From: Thermomonas brevis
Lineage (GTDB): Bacteria; Pseudomonadota; Gammaproteobacteria; Xanthomonadales; Xanthomonadaceae
DNA length: 64,000 nt
NCBI RefSeq assembly: GCF_014395425.1
Contig: NZ_CP060711.1
Span: forward strand, 744,001 to 808,000
Reading direction: 5' to 3'
A program made the position numbers and the translations under genes. Of the stretch, positions 20,314-29,298 are shown piece after piece. The first letter of the stretch is position 1. The number at the start of each line of letters is the position of its first letter. A model generated the notes under the pieces. The model did not search any database. It was not told the origin of the DNA and saw only the letters and a list, made by a program, of their open reading frames with translations.

Positions 20314-20816
20314 GCCGCTGGCGACCTCCCGCCGAGAAGAGCACCGCGCTGATCACCCCGCAGGGCCACGCGCGGCTGAAGGCCGAGCTGGACGAGCTGT
20401 GGCGCGTGCGCCGGCCCGAAGTGGTGAAGGCGCTGTCGGCCGCCGCCGCCGAGGGCGACCGCTCCGAGAACGCCGAATACACCTACCGCAAGAAGCAGTT
20501 GGGCGAGATCGACCGCCGCGTGCGCTACCTGAGCAAGCGGCTGGAAGCGCTGCGCGTGGTCGATGCCGCGCCGGCCGACCGCGAGGCGGTGTTCTTCGGC
20601 GCGCAGGTCGAGCTGGAGGACGTCGCCAACGGCGAGCTGTCGCGCTACCGCATCGTCGGCCCGGACGAAACCGACGCGAAGCTGGGCTGGATCAGCATCG
20701 ATGCGCCGCTGGCGCGGGTGCTGCTGAAGAAGCGCGTGGACGACGAAGTGCGGGTGGAGCTGCCCGGCGGGATCGCGCATTTCGCCATCGTGGACGTGTC
20801 CTATCCCGCGACGTAG
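20310..20816 (+). CDS. greB: transcription elongation factor GreB
   Basis: GreB rescues backtracked RNA polymerase by stimulating cleavage of the transcript 3' end. The 168-aa product has the N-terminal coiled coil with the acidic tip ([20 protein letters not shown]; the Asp and Glu that coordinate the second Mg ion) and the C-terminal FKBP-like domain ([20 protein letters not shown]). GreB is preferred over GreA from the [24 protein letters not shown] helix. Translation is coupled to the upstream CPBP gene by an ATGA overlap. Confidence 0.93.
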   Translation: MSRWRPPAEKSTALITPQGHARLKAELDELWRVRRPEVVKALSAAAAEGDRSENAEYTYRKKQLGEIDRRVRYLSKRLEALRVVDAAPADREAVFFGAQVELEDVANGELSRYRIVGPDETDAKLGWISIDAPLARVLLKKRVDDEVRVELPGGIAHFAIVDVSYPAT

Positions 20817-20828
20817 GCGGCGCAGCCG

Positions 20829-21338
20829 TCAGGCGCCCCGCTGCGCGGCGACGGGCTTGTGCTTCCCCGGCGCGCCATCCGTCACGTCCTCCAGCTTCGC
20901 CTCGGCCTGCTTCAGTTCCGCCAGCGCGTCCTTCACCTCCGGCGTGCCGCACTCCTCCGCTTCGTCGCCGCAGTCGCGCGCGTTCCTGGCCAGCGTGGCG
21001 TAGCTTTCGTGCACGGCGTCCAGTTCGGACTCTTCCAGTTCCTCCAGGTCCATCAGCTTGTTGTGCGCGCCGCGGGTGGCGCGGATCAGCTCGTCCAGCT
21101 TCAGCTGGATCGCTTCGGTATCGCGGTTCTGCGAGCTCTGGATCAGGAACACCATCAGGAAGGTGACGATGGTGGTGCCGGTGTTGATGACCAGCTGCCA
21201 GGTGTCGCTGAATCCGAAGATCGGCCCGGTGACGATCCACACGACCACGGCCGAGAGCGCCAGGATGAACGCCATCGGCCGCCCCGACGCCCTGGAGGCC
21301 CATTTCGCCAGCCGGCCGAACAGTGGGGTTTGCCGCAT
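20829..21338 (-). CDS. low affinity iron permease family protein
   Basis: 169 residues with two membrane segments (about 22-42 and 48-68) separated by a short DTWQL-containing turn, then the motif FLIQSSQNRDTEAIQLKLDEL typical of the family, and a charged coiled-coil tail. The family name comes from fungal Fet4; bacterial members are uncharacterised two-helix proteins, so an iron function is only by name. It converges with greB; the stops are 12 bp apart. Confidence 0.85.
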   Translation of the reverse strand: MRQTPLFGRLAKWASRASGRPMAFILALSAVVVWIVTGPIFGFSDTWQLVINTGTTIVTFLMVFLIQSSQNRDTEAIQLKLDELIRATRGAHNKLMDLEELEESELDAVHESYATLARNARDCGDEAEECGTPEVKDALAELKQAEAKLEDVTDGAPGKHKPVAAQRGA

Positions 21339-21385
21339 GACCGCGCTCCGACGATGGGACGGCGCAGTATGGGGCTGCGGCGTGA

Positions 21386-22732
21386 TCAGGCCGTGTAGTC
21401 GACTTCGCCGTACAGATCGTGTTCGTCGCTGCCCATGATGCGGACGTGGGCGAACTCGCCCGGCACCAGCCCGGCCTCGCGACCGTCCTGCACCTGTACC
21501 AGGCCGTCGATCTCCGGCGCGTCGGCCATCGAACGGGCGATGGCGAGGTCGCCGTCGATGGCGTCCACGATCACCTTCTGCACGGTGCCGACCTTGGCCG
21601 CAAGGCGCGCCTCGGAAATCGCCGCCTGCCGCTCCATGAAACGGGCGAGGCGCTCCTGCTTCACTTCTTCCGGCACCGGATCGGGCAGGTCGTTGGCCTT
21701 GGCGCCGTCCACCGGCGAATAGGCGAACGCGCCGACGCGGTCCAGCTGCGCTTCGTCGAGGAAATCCAGCAGCTCCTCGAACTCCTGCTCGGTCTCGCCG
21801 GGGAAGCCGACGATGAAGGTGCTGCGGAGGGTCAGCTCCGGGCAGATCGAACGCCAGCGCTGGACGCGCTCCAGGGTCTTGTCCACCGCGCCGGGGCGCT
21901 TCATCAGCTTGAGCACGCGCGGACTGGCGTGCTGGAACGGGATGTCGAGGTACGGCAGCAGCTTGCCGTCGGCCATCAGCGGGATCACGTCGTCCACGTG
22001 CGGATACGGGTAGACGTAGTGCAGGCGCGTCCAGACGCCGAGTTCCGACAGGCCCTCGCACAGCGCCTTCATCCGCGTCTCGTACAGGTTGCTGCCCCAC
22101 AGGCGCGGCGCGTACTTCAGGTCGACGCCGTAGGCGCTGGTGTCCTGCGACACCACCAGCAGTTCCTTGACGCCGCCGCGCACCAGCTTCTCGGCTTCGC
22201 GCAGCACGTCGTCCACCGGGCGCGACACCAGGTCGCCGCGCATCGACGGGATGATGCAGAAGCTGCAGCGGTGGTTGCAGCCTTCGGAAATCTTCAGGTA
22301 GGCGTAGTGCTTCGGCGTCAACTTGAGGCCGTAGTCCGGCAGCAGATCCACGAACGGATCGTGCTTCGGCGGCAGCGCCGCGTGCACCGCGTCCATCACG
22401 CTGGCGTAGTCCTGCGGACCGCTGATCGAGAGCACGCCCGGATGCGCCTCGCGGATCACGTCGGCGCGCTTGCCGAGGCAGCCGGTGACGATGACCTTGC
22501 CGTTCTCCGCCATCGCCTCGCCGATGGCGTCCAGCGACTCGGCCACCGCGCTGTCGATGAAGCCGCAGGTATTGACCACCACCACGTCGGCATCGTCGTA
22601 GGTCGGCACGAGGTCGTAGCCTTCGACGCGCAGCTGGGTGAGGATGCGCTCGGAATCCACCAGCGCCTTGGGGCAGCCGAGGCTGACAAATCCCACTCTG
22701 GGGCTAGCGACTCTGGGTTGTTGCAGGGACAT
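21386..22732 (-). CDS. rimO: ribosomal protein S12 methylthiotransferase
   Basis: RimO is a radical-SAM enzyme that adds a methylthio group to Asp88 (E. coli numbering) of ribosomal protein S12. The 448-aa product has the three domains: UPF0004 with cluster cysteines C20, C56 and C85 ([33 protein letters not shown]), the radical-SAM motif C152-x3-C156-x2-C159 ([16 protein letters not shown]), and a C-terminal TRAM domain. S12-specific features separate it from MiaB. The gene is divergent from the dienelactone hydrolase gene. Confidence 0.97.
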   Translation of the reverse strand: MSLQQPRVASPRVGFVSLGCPKALVDSERILTQLRVEGYDLVPTYDDADVVVVNTCGFIDSAVAESLDAIGEAMAENGKVIVTGCLGKRADVIREAHPGVLSISGPQDYASVMDAVHAALPPKHDPFVDLLPDYGLKLTPKHYAYLKISEGCNHRCSFCIIPSMRGDLVSRPVDDVLREAEKLVRGGVKELLVVSQDTSAYGVDLKYAPRLWGSNLYETRMKALCEGLSELGVWTRLHYVYPYPHVDDVIPLMADGKLLPYLDIPFQHASPRVLKLMKRPGAVDKTLERVQRWRSICPELTLRSTFIVGFPGETEQEFEELLDFLDEAQLDRVGAFAYSPVDGAKANDLPDPVPEEVKQERLARFMERQAAISEARLAAKVGTVQKVIVDAIDGDLAIARSMADAPEIDGLVQVQDGREAGLVPGEFAHVRIMGSDEHDLYGEVDYTA

Positions 22733-22846
22733 GCCACGGCCACTCGAAAAGGTGCGAGATTATACGTCCCGCGCGGGACGGCCCCCGCCGCCCCGCCAGA
22801 CCGATGGCGCCGCGCCCCGCTCGCCGCGCGCGCCGAGGAGAATCGC

Positions 22847-23512
22847 ATGGGCGAATGGCAAACCCTCTTCACTCCCTGCGGCGCGGTGCAGGCCTGGCTG
22901 GCGCGGCCCGAAGGCGAATCGCGCGGGGCCGTGGTGGTGGTGCAGGAAATCTTCGGCGTCACCGCGCACATCCGCGCCGTCTGCGAGCGGCTGGCCGAGG
23001 CGGGCTTCACCGCGCTGGCACCGGCGTTCTTCGACCTGATCGAACCCGGCACGGAACTGGCCTACGACGCCGACGGCACCCGGCGCGGACGCGAGCTGGT
23101 GGACAAGCTGGGGCTGGACTGCGCGCTGGACGTGGTGGACGAAGCCGCGCGAACGCTGCGGAACCAGGGGCTGGCGGTGGGCGTGGTCGGCTTCTGCTGG
23201 GGCGGCAGCGTCGCCTTCCTCTCCGCCACCCGGCTCGGCCTGCCGGCGGTGAGCTATTACGGCGCGCGCAACGTCGGCTTCCTCGACGAACCCGCGCGCG
23301 CGCCGCTGATGTTCCACTTCGGCGGCCTCGACGCGAGCATCCCGCCGGACGCGGTGGAGGCGCACCGCCGAAAGCAGCCGCAGGCGCAGGTCTTCGCCTA
23401 CGACGATGCCGGCCACGCCTTCAACCGCGATCCCGAACCGCCCTATCAGCCCGAGGCCGCCGCGCTGGCATGGCGGCGTACACTGGCCTTCTTCACGGAG
23501 CACCTGCGATGA
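22847..23512 (+). CDS. dienelactone hydrolase family protein
   Basis: 221-aa alpha/beta hydrolase. The nucleophile is Cys117 in GFCWGGS, as in true dienelactone hydrolases, with Asp in GGLDASIP (about 172) and His in DDAGHAFNRD (about 202) completing the triad. No catechol pathway genes are nearby, so the substrate is unknown. A near-consensus GAGGAG lies six bases before the ATG. The stop overlaps the next gene (ATGA), so the pair is translationally coupled. Confidence 0.92.
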   Translation: MGEWQTLFTPCGAVQAWLARPEGESRGAVVVVQEIFGVTAHIRAVCERLAEAGFTALAPAFFDLIEPGTELAYDADGTRRGRELVDKLGLDCALDVVDEAARTLRNQGLAVGVVGFCWGGSVAFLSATRLGLPAVSYYGARNVGFLDEPARAPLMFHFGGLDASIPPDAVEAHRRKQPQAQVFAYDDAGHAFNRDPEPPYQPEAAALAWRRTLAFFTEHLR

Positions 23513-23916
23513 GCGCCTGGCACCTGGACCCGCGGCTGGCCGACGACACCGCGCCGGTCATCGACCTGAAACTGTGCGAAGTGCGGCTGATGGACGACGC
23601 CAACCATCCGTGGCTGGTGCTGGTGCCGCGGGTGGCCGGCGCGGTGGAGATCCTCGACCTGGATGACGCCCAGCGCGCGCAGCTGACGCGGGAAATCGAC
23701 GCCGCGGCGCGCGCGCTGAAGGCGCTGTTCAAGCCGCACAAGCTCAACGTCGCCGCGCTGGGCAATCTGGTGCCGCAGCTGCACGTGCACGTCATCGCCC
23801 GCTACACCGACGACATCGCCTGGCCGCGCCCGGTCTGGGGCGCGGCGAACGCGCGCGCCTACGCGCCGGAAGACCTGGTGGAGCGGGTCGGCGCGCTGCG
23901 CGCCGCGCTGGCCTGA
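23509..23916 (+). CDS. HIT family protein
   Basis: 135 residues. HIT proteins are nucleotide hydrolases or transferases. The motif here is PQLHVHVIAR: the second and third histidines (H92, H94) are present, but the first position is Gln90 instead of His. The nucleophilic histidine of the motif would be H92. The Gln variant recurs in a proteobacterial subgroup, so it is probably functional. It is coupled to the upstream dienelactone hydrolase gene by a four-base overlap. Confidence 0.9.
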   Translation: MSAWHLDPRLADDTAPVIDLKLCEVRLMDDANHPWLVLVPRVAGAVEILDLDDAQRAQLTREIDAAARALKALFKPHKLNVAALGNLVPQLHVHVIARYTDDIAWPRPVWGAANARAYAPEDLVERVGALRAALA

Positions 23917-23922
23917 CCGCGC

Positions 23923-24495
23923 TTACGTGCGCGGCAGGGTGACCCCGGTCTGGCCCTGGTACTTGCCGCCGCGATCCTTGTAGCTGGTCTCGCAGACGTC
24001 GTCGGCATCGGCCTGGAAGAACAGCATCTGCGCGACGCCCTCGTTCGCGTAGATGCGCGCCGGCAGCGGCGTGGTGTTGGAGAACTCCAGGGTGACGTGG
24101 CCTTCCCACTCCGGCTCCAGCGGCGTCACGTTGACGATGATCCCGCAGCGCGCGTAGGTGCTCTTGCCGAGGCAGACCACCAGCGTGTCGCGCGGGATGC
24201 GGAAGTACTCGACCGTGCGCGCCAGCGCGAAGGAGTTGGGCGGGATGATGCACTCGTCCGCCACCACGTCCACGAAGCTCTTGGGGTCGAAGTGCTTAGG
24301 ATCGACAATGGTCGAATTGATGTTGGTGAACACCTTGAACTCGCGCGAGCAGCGCACGTCGTAGCCGTAGCTGGAAGTGCCGTAGCTGACGATGCGCTGG
24401 CCGTCCACCTGCTTGACCTGGCCGGGCTCGTACGGCTCCAGCATGCCGTGCTGCTCGGCCATGCGGCGGATCCAGCGGTCGCTCTTGATGCTCAT
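23923..24495 (-). CDS. dcd: dCTP deaminase
   Basis: Dcd deaminates dCTP to dUTP, the main source of dTTP precursor in proteobacteria. The 190-aa product is of normal length, with [19 protein letters not shown] near the N terminus, the catalytic Glu in the trimer motif [18 protein letters not shown], and the C-terminal nucleotide-binding segment [17 protein letters not shown] 24493-24495 has GAGGAA upstream. It converges with the HIT gene (6 bp between stops). Confidence 0.97.
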   Translation of the reverse strand: MSIKSDRWIRRMAEQHGMLEPYEPGQVKQVDGQRIVSYGTSSYGYDVRCSREFKVFTNINSTIVDPKHFDPKSFVDVVADECIIPPNSFALARTVEYFRIPRDTLVVCLGKSTYARCGIIVNVTPLEPEWEGHVTLEFSNTTPLPARIYANEGVAQMLFFQADADDVCETSYKDRGGKYQGQTGVTLPRT

Positions 24496-24538
24496 GCGGT
24501 TTCCTCGGATCGAAAGGTGGCGATTGTAGGGTGTTCCG

Positions 24539-24650
24539 CTCCTCCCCTTTGCGCACAGCGCAAGGAGAAGCCCGGGAGGGGGTCGCGCCGGGCACGGGAA
24601 AAGCACCCCTCCCCAACCCTTCCCTTCGCCAATGGCGAAAGGGAGGGGGC
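24539..24650. repeat. GC-rich palindromic intergenic repeat, copy 1
   Basis: About 110 bp made of alternating runs such as CTCCCCTTT, GGGAGGGGGT, AAGCACCCCTCCCC and GGCGAAAGGGAGGG. A second copy with the same order of blocks lies at 43889-43999, also between two genes. Each copy could fold into a multi-branched hairpin. It separates dcd from apbC. Confidence 0.8.
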
Positions 24651-24655
24651 AATCA

Positions 24656-25504
24656 TCAGCCGCCCAGCAGCGAGGCCATGATCCCGGCGCGCACCTTCGG
24701 CCGCTTGTCCAGCTCGGCCAGCAGCGCCCGCGCGGCGTCGCGGTATGCCTGCGCGGCGGGCGATTCGGGCTGGGCAATCACGATTGGCGTGCCGGCATCG
24801 CCCTGCTCGCGGATGCCGATCTCCAGCGGCAGCGCGCCCAGCTGCGGCACGCCGTACTGCTCGGACATCCGCTTCGCACCGCCCTCACCGAAGATGCGCT
24901 CGGCGTGGCCGCAGTTGCCGCAGACGTGCACCGCCATGTTCTCGACCACGCCCAGCACCGGGATGGCGACCTTCTCGAACATCCGCAGCGCCTTGCGCGC
25001 GTCCAGCGTGGCGATGTCCTGCGGCGTGGTCACGATCACCGCGCCGGCCACCGGGATCTTCTGCGCCATGGTCAGCTGGATGTCGCCGGTGCCCGGCGGC
25101 AGGTCCACCACCAGCACGTCGAGGTCGCCCCAGCGGGTGTCGTTGAGCAGCTGGTTCAGCGCCTGCGTCGCCATCGGCCCGCGCCAGATCATCGGCGCAT
25201 CCTGATCGACCAGCAGGCCGATCGACATCGCCTCCACCCCATGCGCGCGCATCGGCGTGATGCTCTTGCCGTCCGGGCTGTCGGGCCGGCCGGACAGGCC
25301 CAGCATCATCGGCACGCTGGGGCCGTACACGTCGGCGTCGAGGATGCCGACCTTCAGCCCCTCCGCCGCCAGCGCCAGCGCCAGGTTCACCGCGGTGGTG
25401 GACTTGCCCACCCCGCCCTTGCCGGAGCCGACGGCGATGACGTTGCGGACGTTGGCGAGCGGTTTCAGCTCGCCCTGGACGGCGTGGGAAGGCAGGCGGG
25501 ACAT
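24656..25504 (-). CDS. apbC: iron-sulfur cluster carrier protein ApbC (Mrp)
   Basis: Mrp/ApbC is a P-loop ATPase that carries and transfers [4Fe-4S] clusters. The 282-aa product has the deviant Walker [13 protein letters not shown] (26-36), switch motif [17 protein letters not shown], and the cluster-bridging C195-x2-C198 (HVCGNCGH). The N-terminal MIP18-like domain of longer Mrp proteins is absent, as in several Xanthomonadales. Upstream of dcd on the same strand, separated by the repeat at 24539-24650. Confidence 0.95.
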   Translation of the reverse strand: MSRLPSHAVQGELKPLANVRNVIAVGSGKGGVGKSTTAVNLALALAAEGLKVGILDADVYGPSVPMMLGLSGRPDSPDGKSITPMRAHGVEAMSIGLLVDQDAPMIWRGPMATQALNQLLNDTRWGDLDVLVVDLPPGTGDIQLTMAQKIPVAGAVIVTTPQDIATLDARKALRMFEKVAIPVLGVVENMAVHVCGNCGHAERIFGEGGAKRMSEQYGVPQLGALPLEIGIREQGDAGTPIVIAQPESPAAQAYRDAARALLAELDKRPKVRAGIMASLLGG

Positions 25505-25668
25505 GGCGGAATGACGCGTGGGGAGTGCGTCGATTCTAGCGAAGCCGTCCCCGCTTCCCCTTGATTCCCGTCATCCGCGCGATGCAGCCGACCGCCTCTC
25601 CGGCGACGCGCGCGCTTCGCACGATCTGCAAAGAGCAGTCAATACAAAACCGCTTCGTGCGTTCAGGG

Positions 25669-25690
25669 ATCGGATGTTAATCGGATGTTA
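25669..25690. repeat. tandem 11-bp duplication upstream of TonB receptor gene
   Basis: ATCGGATGTTA occurs twice in direct succession (25669-25679 and 25680-25690), about 100 bp before the receptor start codon. It could be a regulator site or a replication slip. Confidence 0.75.
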
Positions 25691-25786
25691 GGTTCCGTTG
25701 CCTCCGTGTCCGGAGACGCATGCGCCCCGCATCCGTCGCGCATGTCCACAACAAGATCGAAGAAGAAGACCAAAGGAAGTCCCCCC

Positions 25787-28600
25787 ATGTTCGTATCCCA
25801 CCGTCGCCCGCTGGCGCTGGCGCTTGCCGCCGCATTGCTGCCCGCCACCGCCTTCGCCCAGTCGCAGGCGCCCGCCGATGCCCCCGCCCAGCAGGCCAAG
25901 GAGCTGGACAAGGTCGTCGTCACCGGCTCGCTGATCCCGCAGACCCAGGTCGAAACCTTCGTCCCGGTCACCATCATTTCCGCCGAGGACATCAAGGCCC
26001 GCGGCTTCAACAACGTGGCCGAAGTGCTGCAGAAGAGCTCGTTCGCCACCGGCGGCGTGCAGAACAGCCAGAGCTCCGGCGGCTTCACCCAGGGCGCCGA
26101 CACCCTGAGCCTGTTCGGTCTGTCCGCCAGCTACGTGAAGTACCTGATCGACGGCCGCCCGATGGCCAACTACCCGGCGCTGTACAACGGCTCCGACGTG
26201 TTCAACAACATCAGCGGCATCCCGGTCGATCTGGTGGACCGCATCGAGATCCTGCCGGGCGGCCAGTCCTCGCTGTACGGCTCGGACGCCATCGCCGGCG
26301 TGGTCAACATCATCCTCAAGAAGAACATCGAAGGCAGCGTGCTGAGCGGCCGCATCGGCGGCTACGAGAAGGGCGGCGGCCAGAGCGGCCGCGTCAGCTT
26401 CGCCACCAGCGTCAACGGCGCCGGCGGCCGCTGGAACACCCTGCTGGGCGTGCAGGCCGAGAAGGCCGACCCGGTGTGGGCGTCGCAACGCGACCTGACC
26501 CAGCAGTTCAACGTCGATGCCCGCAACGGCGCCGCGCCGGTCGCCAGCCGCGACTGGACGATCCTCGACGTCGAGAACGACTACAGCTACGTGTTCCTCG
26601 ACCCGGCCAACTGCGCCAACCTCGGCAGCGCCTTCGGCGGCACCGAGGGCAAGCAGAGCCGCGACGGCAAGGGCGACTACTGCGGTTCGCAGTGGACCCC
26701 GGGCTACCGCACCCTGAAGAACAGCAAGGAATCGGCGCAGGTCTACGCGCATTCCACCTTTGATCTCAACGACCTCGCCCAGGCCTACGCCGACGTGCTG
26801 CTGAACCACGAGAAGGTGGAATACAACAGCGGCTCCGGCTACCTGTGGTGGGGCACCGAAGTGGGCTTCGGCGCCTACTACGACCCGAACCAGGGCAAGC
26901 TGCTGAACCTGCAGCGCGCGTTCGCGCCGGAAGAAGTGGGCAACTGGAACGACCACAACGACCAGAACAAGAGCAGCTCCTACTCCGTCACCTTCGGCGT
27001 GAACGGCACCCTGAGCGAAGACTCGAACTGGGACTACGACCTCAGCCTGACCCGCACCGAGTACAAGCTGACCGAAATCAGCCAGGCGCTGCTGGCCGAC
27101 AAGGTGGACACGTACTTCCTGGACCGCGTGCTGGGCGAGCAGCAGGGCTGGGATCCGAACTACGACGCCTACCCGGTGTTCACCCCGGACTACGCCGCGT
27201 TCTACACGCTGATGTCGCCGGAAGACTTCGCCGGCATCTCCACCTACGTGCGCTCGCGCAGCCGCACCTACGACAACATGCTGCGCGCGCAGTTCACCAA
27301 CGGCGCCCTGTTCTCGCTGCCGGGCGGCGACGCCGGCATGGCGGTGGCCGTGGAAGCGGGCACCCAGGGCTGGAGCTACGAGCCCGACGCGCGCCTGACG
27401 AACGGCGACATCTGGGGCCTGACCGGCGTCAGCGGCAAGGGCCAGCGTTCGCGCTACGCGCTGACCGGCGAGCTGCGCCTGCCGGTGTGGGAACAGCTGA
27501 CCGTGTCCGCCTCGGCGCGCTACGACGGCTTCCGCATGGCCGGCACCGAGATTTCCAAGCCGACCTATTCGCTGGGCCTGGAATACCGCCCGTTCGAATC
27601 GCTGCTGCTGCGCGGCAAGTACGGCACCGCGTTCAAGGCGCCGACCCTGGCAGACCAGTTCCAGGGCGCCAGCGGCTTCTACGGCAAGGCGGTCGACTAC
27701 TACAACTGCGCCCTGTTGGGCTTCGATGCCGGCCAGGTGACGAACTGCCCGAGCCAGTACTCCGAGATGCAGTACTTCGGCGAGCAGTCCGGCAACCCGG
27801 ACCTGAAGCCGATCAACGCCACCGTGTGGAGCTACGGCGTGGTGTGGGCGCCGACCGCGAAGTTCTCGCTCAGCGCCGACTTCCACCACTGGGACATCCG
27901 CAACGAAGTGGCGCTGCAGGACGTGGACCAGCTGCTGCGTGACGAGGCCAACTGCCGCCTCGGCAAGCTGCCGGCGGATTCCGGCACCTGCGTCGCGGCG
28001 GGCAACCAGATCGTCCGCGACGTCAGCGGCAACGTGGAATCGATCAGCCTGGACAAGGTCAACGTCGCCAAGGAAACGCTGAACGCGGTGACCGTGGACA
28101 CCAACTACAGCGTGGAGCTGGGCAATTTCGGCCTGCTCAACCTGGCCGGTTCGTGGACGCGCAACCTCAAGCACGAGATCCAGACCTACCCGACCGACCC
28201 GGTCCGCGACGCGCTGAGCGACCCGTACTGGAGCACCGACGCCAAGTACAAGGCCAGTGCCTCGGCCAGCTGGAACAAGGATCGCTGGACGACCACGCTG
28301 TACGCCAACTACCTCGGCCCGACCCCGAACTACAGCGCCACCCTCGACCCGAAGGGCTACGCGTTCGCCGGCGGCGGCCGCCTAGGTTCGTACACCACGG
28401 TCAACGGCAGCGTGAACTTCAACGTCACCAACGACCTGACCGTGTCGCTGATGGTCAACAACATCGCCAACCGCATGCCCGACATGGACACCCGTTCCTA
28501 TCCGGGCACCAGCGACGAGCCGTACAACAGCTACAACTTCGACGCACTGGGCCGCGCCTACTACATCGAAGCCAAGTGGAGCTTCGGCAAGGGCAAGTGA
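25787..28600 (+). CDS. TonB-dependent receptor
   Basis: 937-residue outer-membrane receptor. A signal peptide ends TAFAQ (about 25); a TonB-box-like segment ELDKVVVTGSLIPQ leads into the plug (about 45-170, with EDIKARGFNNVAEVLQK and RIEILPGGQSSLYGSDAIAG), then a beta-barrel with large loops. It resembles the large TonB receptor expansion of Xanthomonadales used for carbohydrate or peptide import; the substrate is not predictable. ATG 25787 has AGGAAG upstream. The last residues (KWSFGKGK) lack the usual terminal aromatic. A strong terminator follows. Confidence 0.93.
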   Translation: MFVSHRRPLALALAAALLPATAFAQSQAPADAPAQQAKELDKVVVTGSLIPQTQVETFVPVTIISAEDIKARGFNNVAEVLQKSSFATGGVQNSQSSGGFTQGADTLSLFGLSASYVKYLIDGRPMANYPALYNGSDVFNNISGIPVDLVDRIEILPGGQSSLYGSDAIAGVVNIILKKNIEGSVLSGRIGGYEKGGGQSGRVSFATSVNGAGGRWNTLLGVQAEKADPVWASQRDLTQQFNVDARNGAAPVASRDWTILDVENDYSYVFLDPANCANLGSAFGGTEGKQSRDGKGDYCGSQWTPGYRTLKNSKESAQVYAHSTFDLNDLAQAYADVLLNHEKVEYNSGSGYLWWGTEVGFGAYYDPNQGKLLNLQRAFAPEEVGNWNDHNDQNKSSSYSVTFGVNGTLSEDSNWDYDLSLTRTEYKLTEISQALLADKVDTYFLDRVLGEQQGWDPNYDAYPVFTPDYAAFYTLMSPEDFAGISTYVRSRSRTYDNMLRAQFTNGALFSLPGGDAGMAVAVEAGTQGWSYEPDARLTNGDIWGLTGVSGKGQRSRYALTGELRLPVWEQLTVSASARYDGFRMAGTEISKPTYSLGLEYRPFESLLLRGKYGTAFKAPTLADQFQGASGFYGKAVDYYNCALLGFDAGQVTNCPSQYSEMQYFGEQSGNPDLKPINATVWSYGVVWAPTAKFSLSADFHHWDIRNEVALQDVDQLLRDEANCRLGKLPADSGTCVAAGNQIVRDVSGNVESISLDKVNVAKETLNAVTVDTNYSVELGNFGLLNLAGSWTRNLKHEIQTYPTDPVRDALSDPYWSTDAKYKASASASWNKDRWTTTLYANYLGPTPNYSATLDPKGYAFAGGGRLGSYTTVNGSVNFNVTNDLTVSLMVNNIANRMPDMDTRSYPGTSDEPYNSYNFDALGRAYYIEAKWSFGKGK

Positions 28601-28628
28601 TCCGCCCGCGCCATCGCGACACCCTGGA

Positions 28629-28655
28629 CCCCGCCGCGAGGCGGGGTTCTTTTTT
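28629..28655 (+). terminator. rho-independent terminator of TonB receptor gene
   Basis: CCCCGCC - GCGA - GGCGGGG stem-loop (28629-28646) followed by TTCTTTTTT. Confidence 0.9.
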
Positions 28656-28770
28656 GCCTGAACTCCCGGCACCGGGCCGGGCGGGCGGCACCTTCCATAC
28701 GCCTTCGGATGGGGTATAAAAGCCCGCAAGGGGCGCGCCGCGTCCCGCTGATCCCCGGGAGGGAACGTAC

Positions 28771-29202
28771 ATGCGCAAGATGATCCTGGCGGCGGTGCTG
28801 GCCTCGCTTTCGTTCGCGGCCACCGCGCAGCACCACGCCTCGCCGGTCGGCAAGTGGAAGACGCTGGACGACAAGACCGGCAAGGCGATGACCATCTCGG
28901 AAATCTACGAGGCCAAGAACGGCACGCTGGCGGCGAAGATCACCGAGAACCTCGGCATGCCGGCCAACTGCGACGAATGCAGCGGCCAGTACAAGGGCAA
29001 GCCCTACGTCGGCATCGTCACCCTGTGGAACCTGAAGGCCCAGCCGGACGGCACCTGGGGCGGCGGCAACGGCTACAAGCCGTCGGAAGACCGCAACTTC
29101 AACGCCAAGTCGGTCAAGCTGATCGACGGCGGCAAGAAGCTGGAAGTGAAGGGCTGCGTGGCCTTCATCTGCCGCACCGCGACCTGGGTGCGCGCGGACT
29201 GA
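28771..29202 (+). CDS. DUF2147 family secreted protein
   Basis: 143 residues with a signal peptide (about 1-19, ending ATAQ) and the DUF2147 pattern: SPVGKWKTLDDKTGKAMTIS, IYEAKNGTLAAKI, a CDECSG pair, GGNGYKPSEDRNFNAK and a final CVAFICRTATWVR. The domain is a small lipocalin-like periplasmic fold of unknown function common in gram-negatives. Stand-alone gene bounded by terminators; GGGAGGG upstream of the ATG acts as ribosome site. Confidence 0.9.
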   Translation: MRKMILAAVLASLSFAATAQHHASPVGKWKTLDDKTGKAMTISEIYEAKNGTLAAKITENLGMPANCDECSGQYKGKPYVGIVTLWNLKAQPDGTWGGGNGYKPSEDRNFNAKSVKLIDGGKKLEVKGCVAFICRTATWVRAD

Positions 29203-29224
29203 CCGCAGGCTTCAGCGATCTCCG

Positions 29225-29256
29225 AAACCCCGGCCGCGCCGGGGTTTCGTCGTTTT
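29225..29256 (+). terminator. rho-independent terminator after DUF2147 gene
   Basis: AAACCCCGGC - CGC - GCCGGGGTTT, a 10-bp perfect stem (29225-29247), followed by CGTCGTTTT. The symmetric stem could serve both strands. Confidence 0.8.
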
Positions 29257-29298
29257 GCGCGTGCGATAATCGCCGATCCCCCTGCAACCCGCCTGCCC

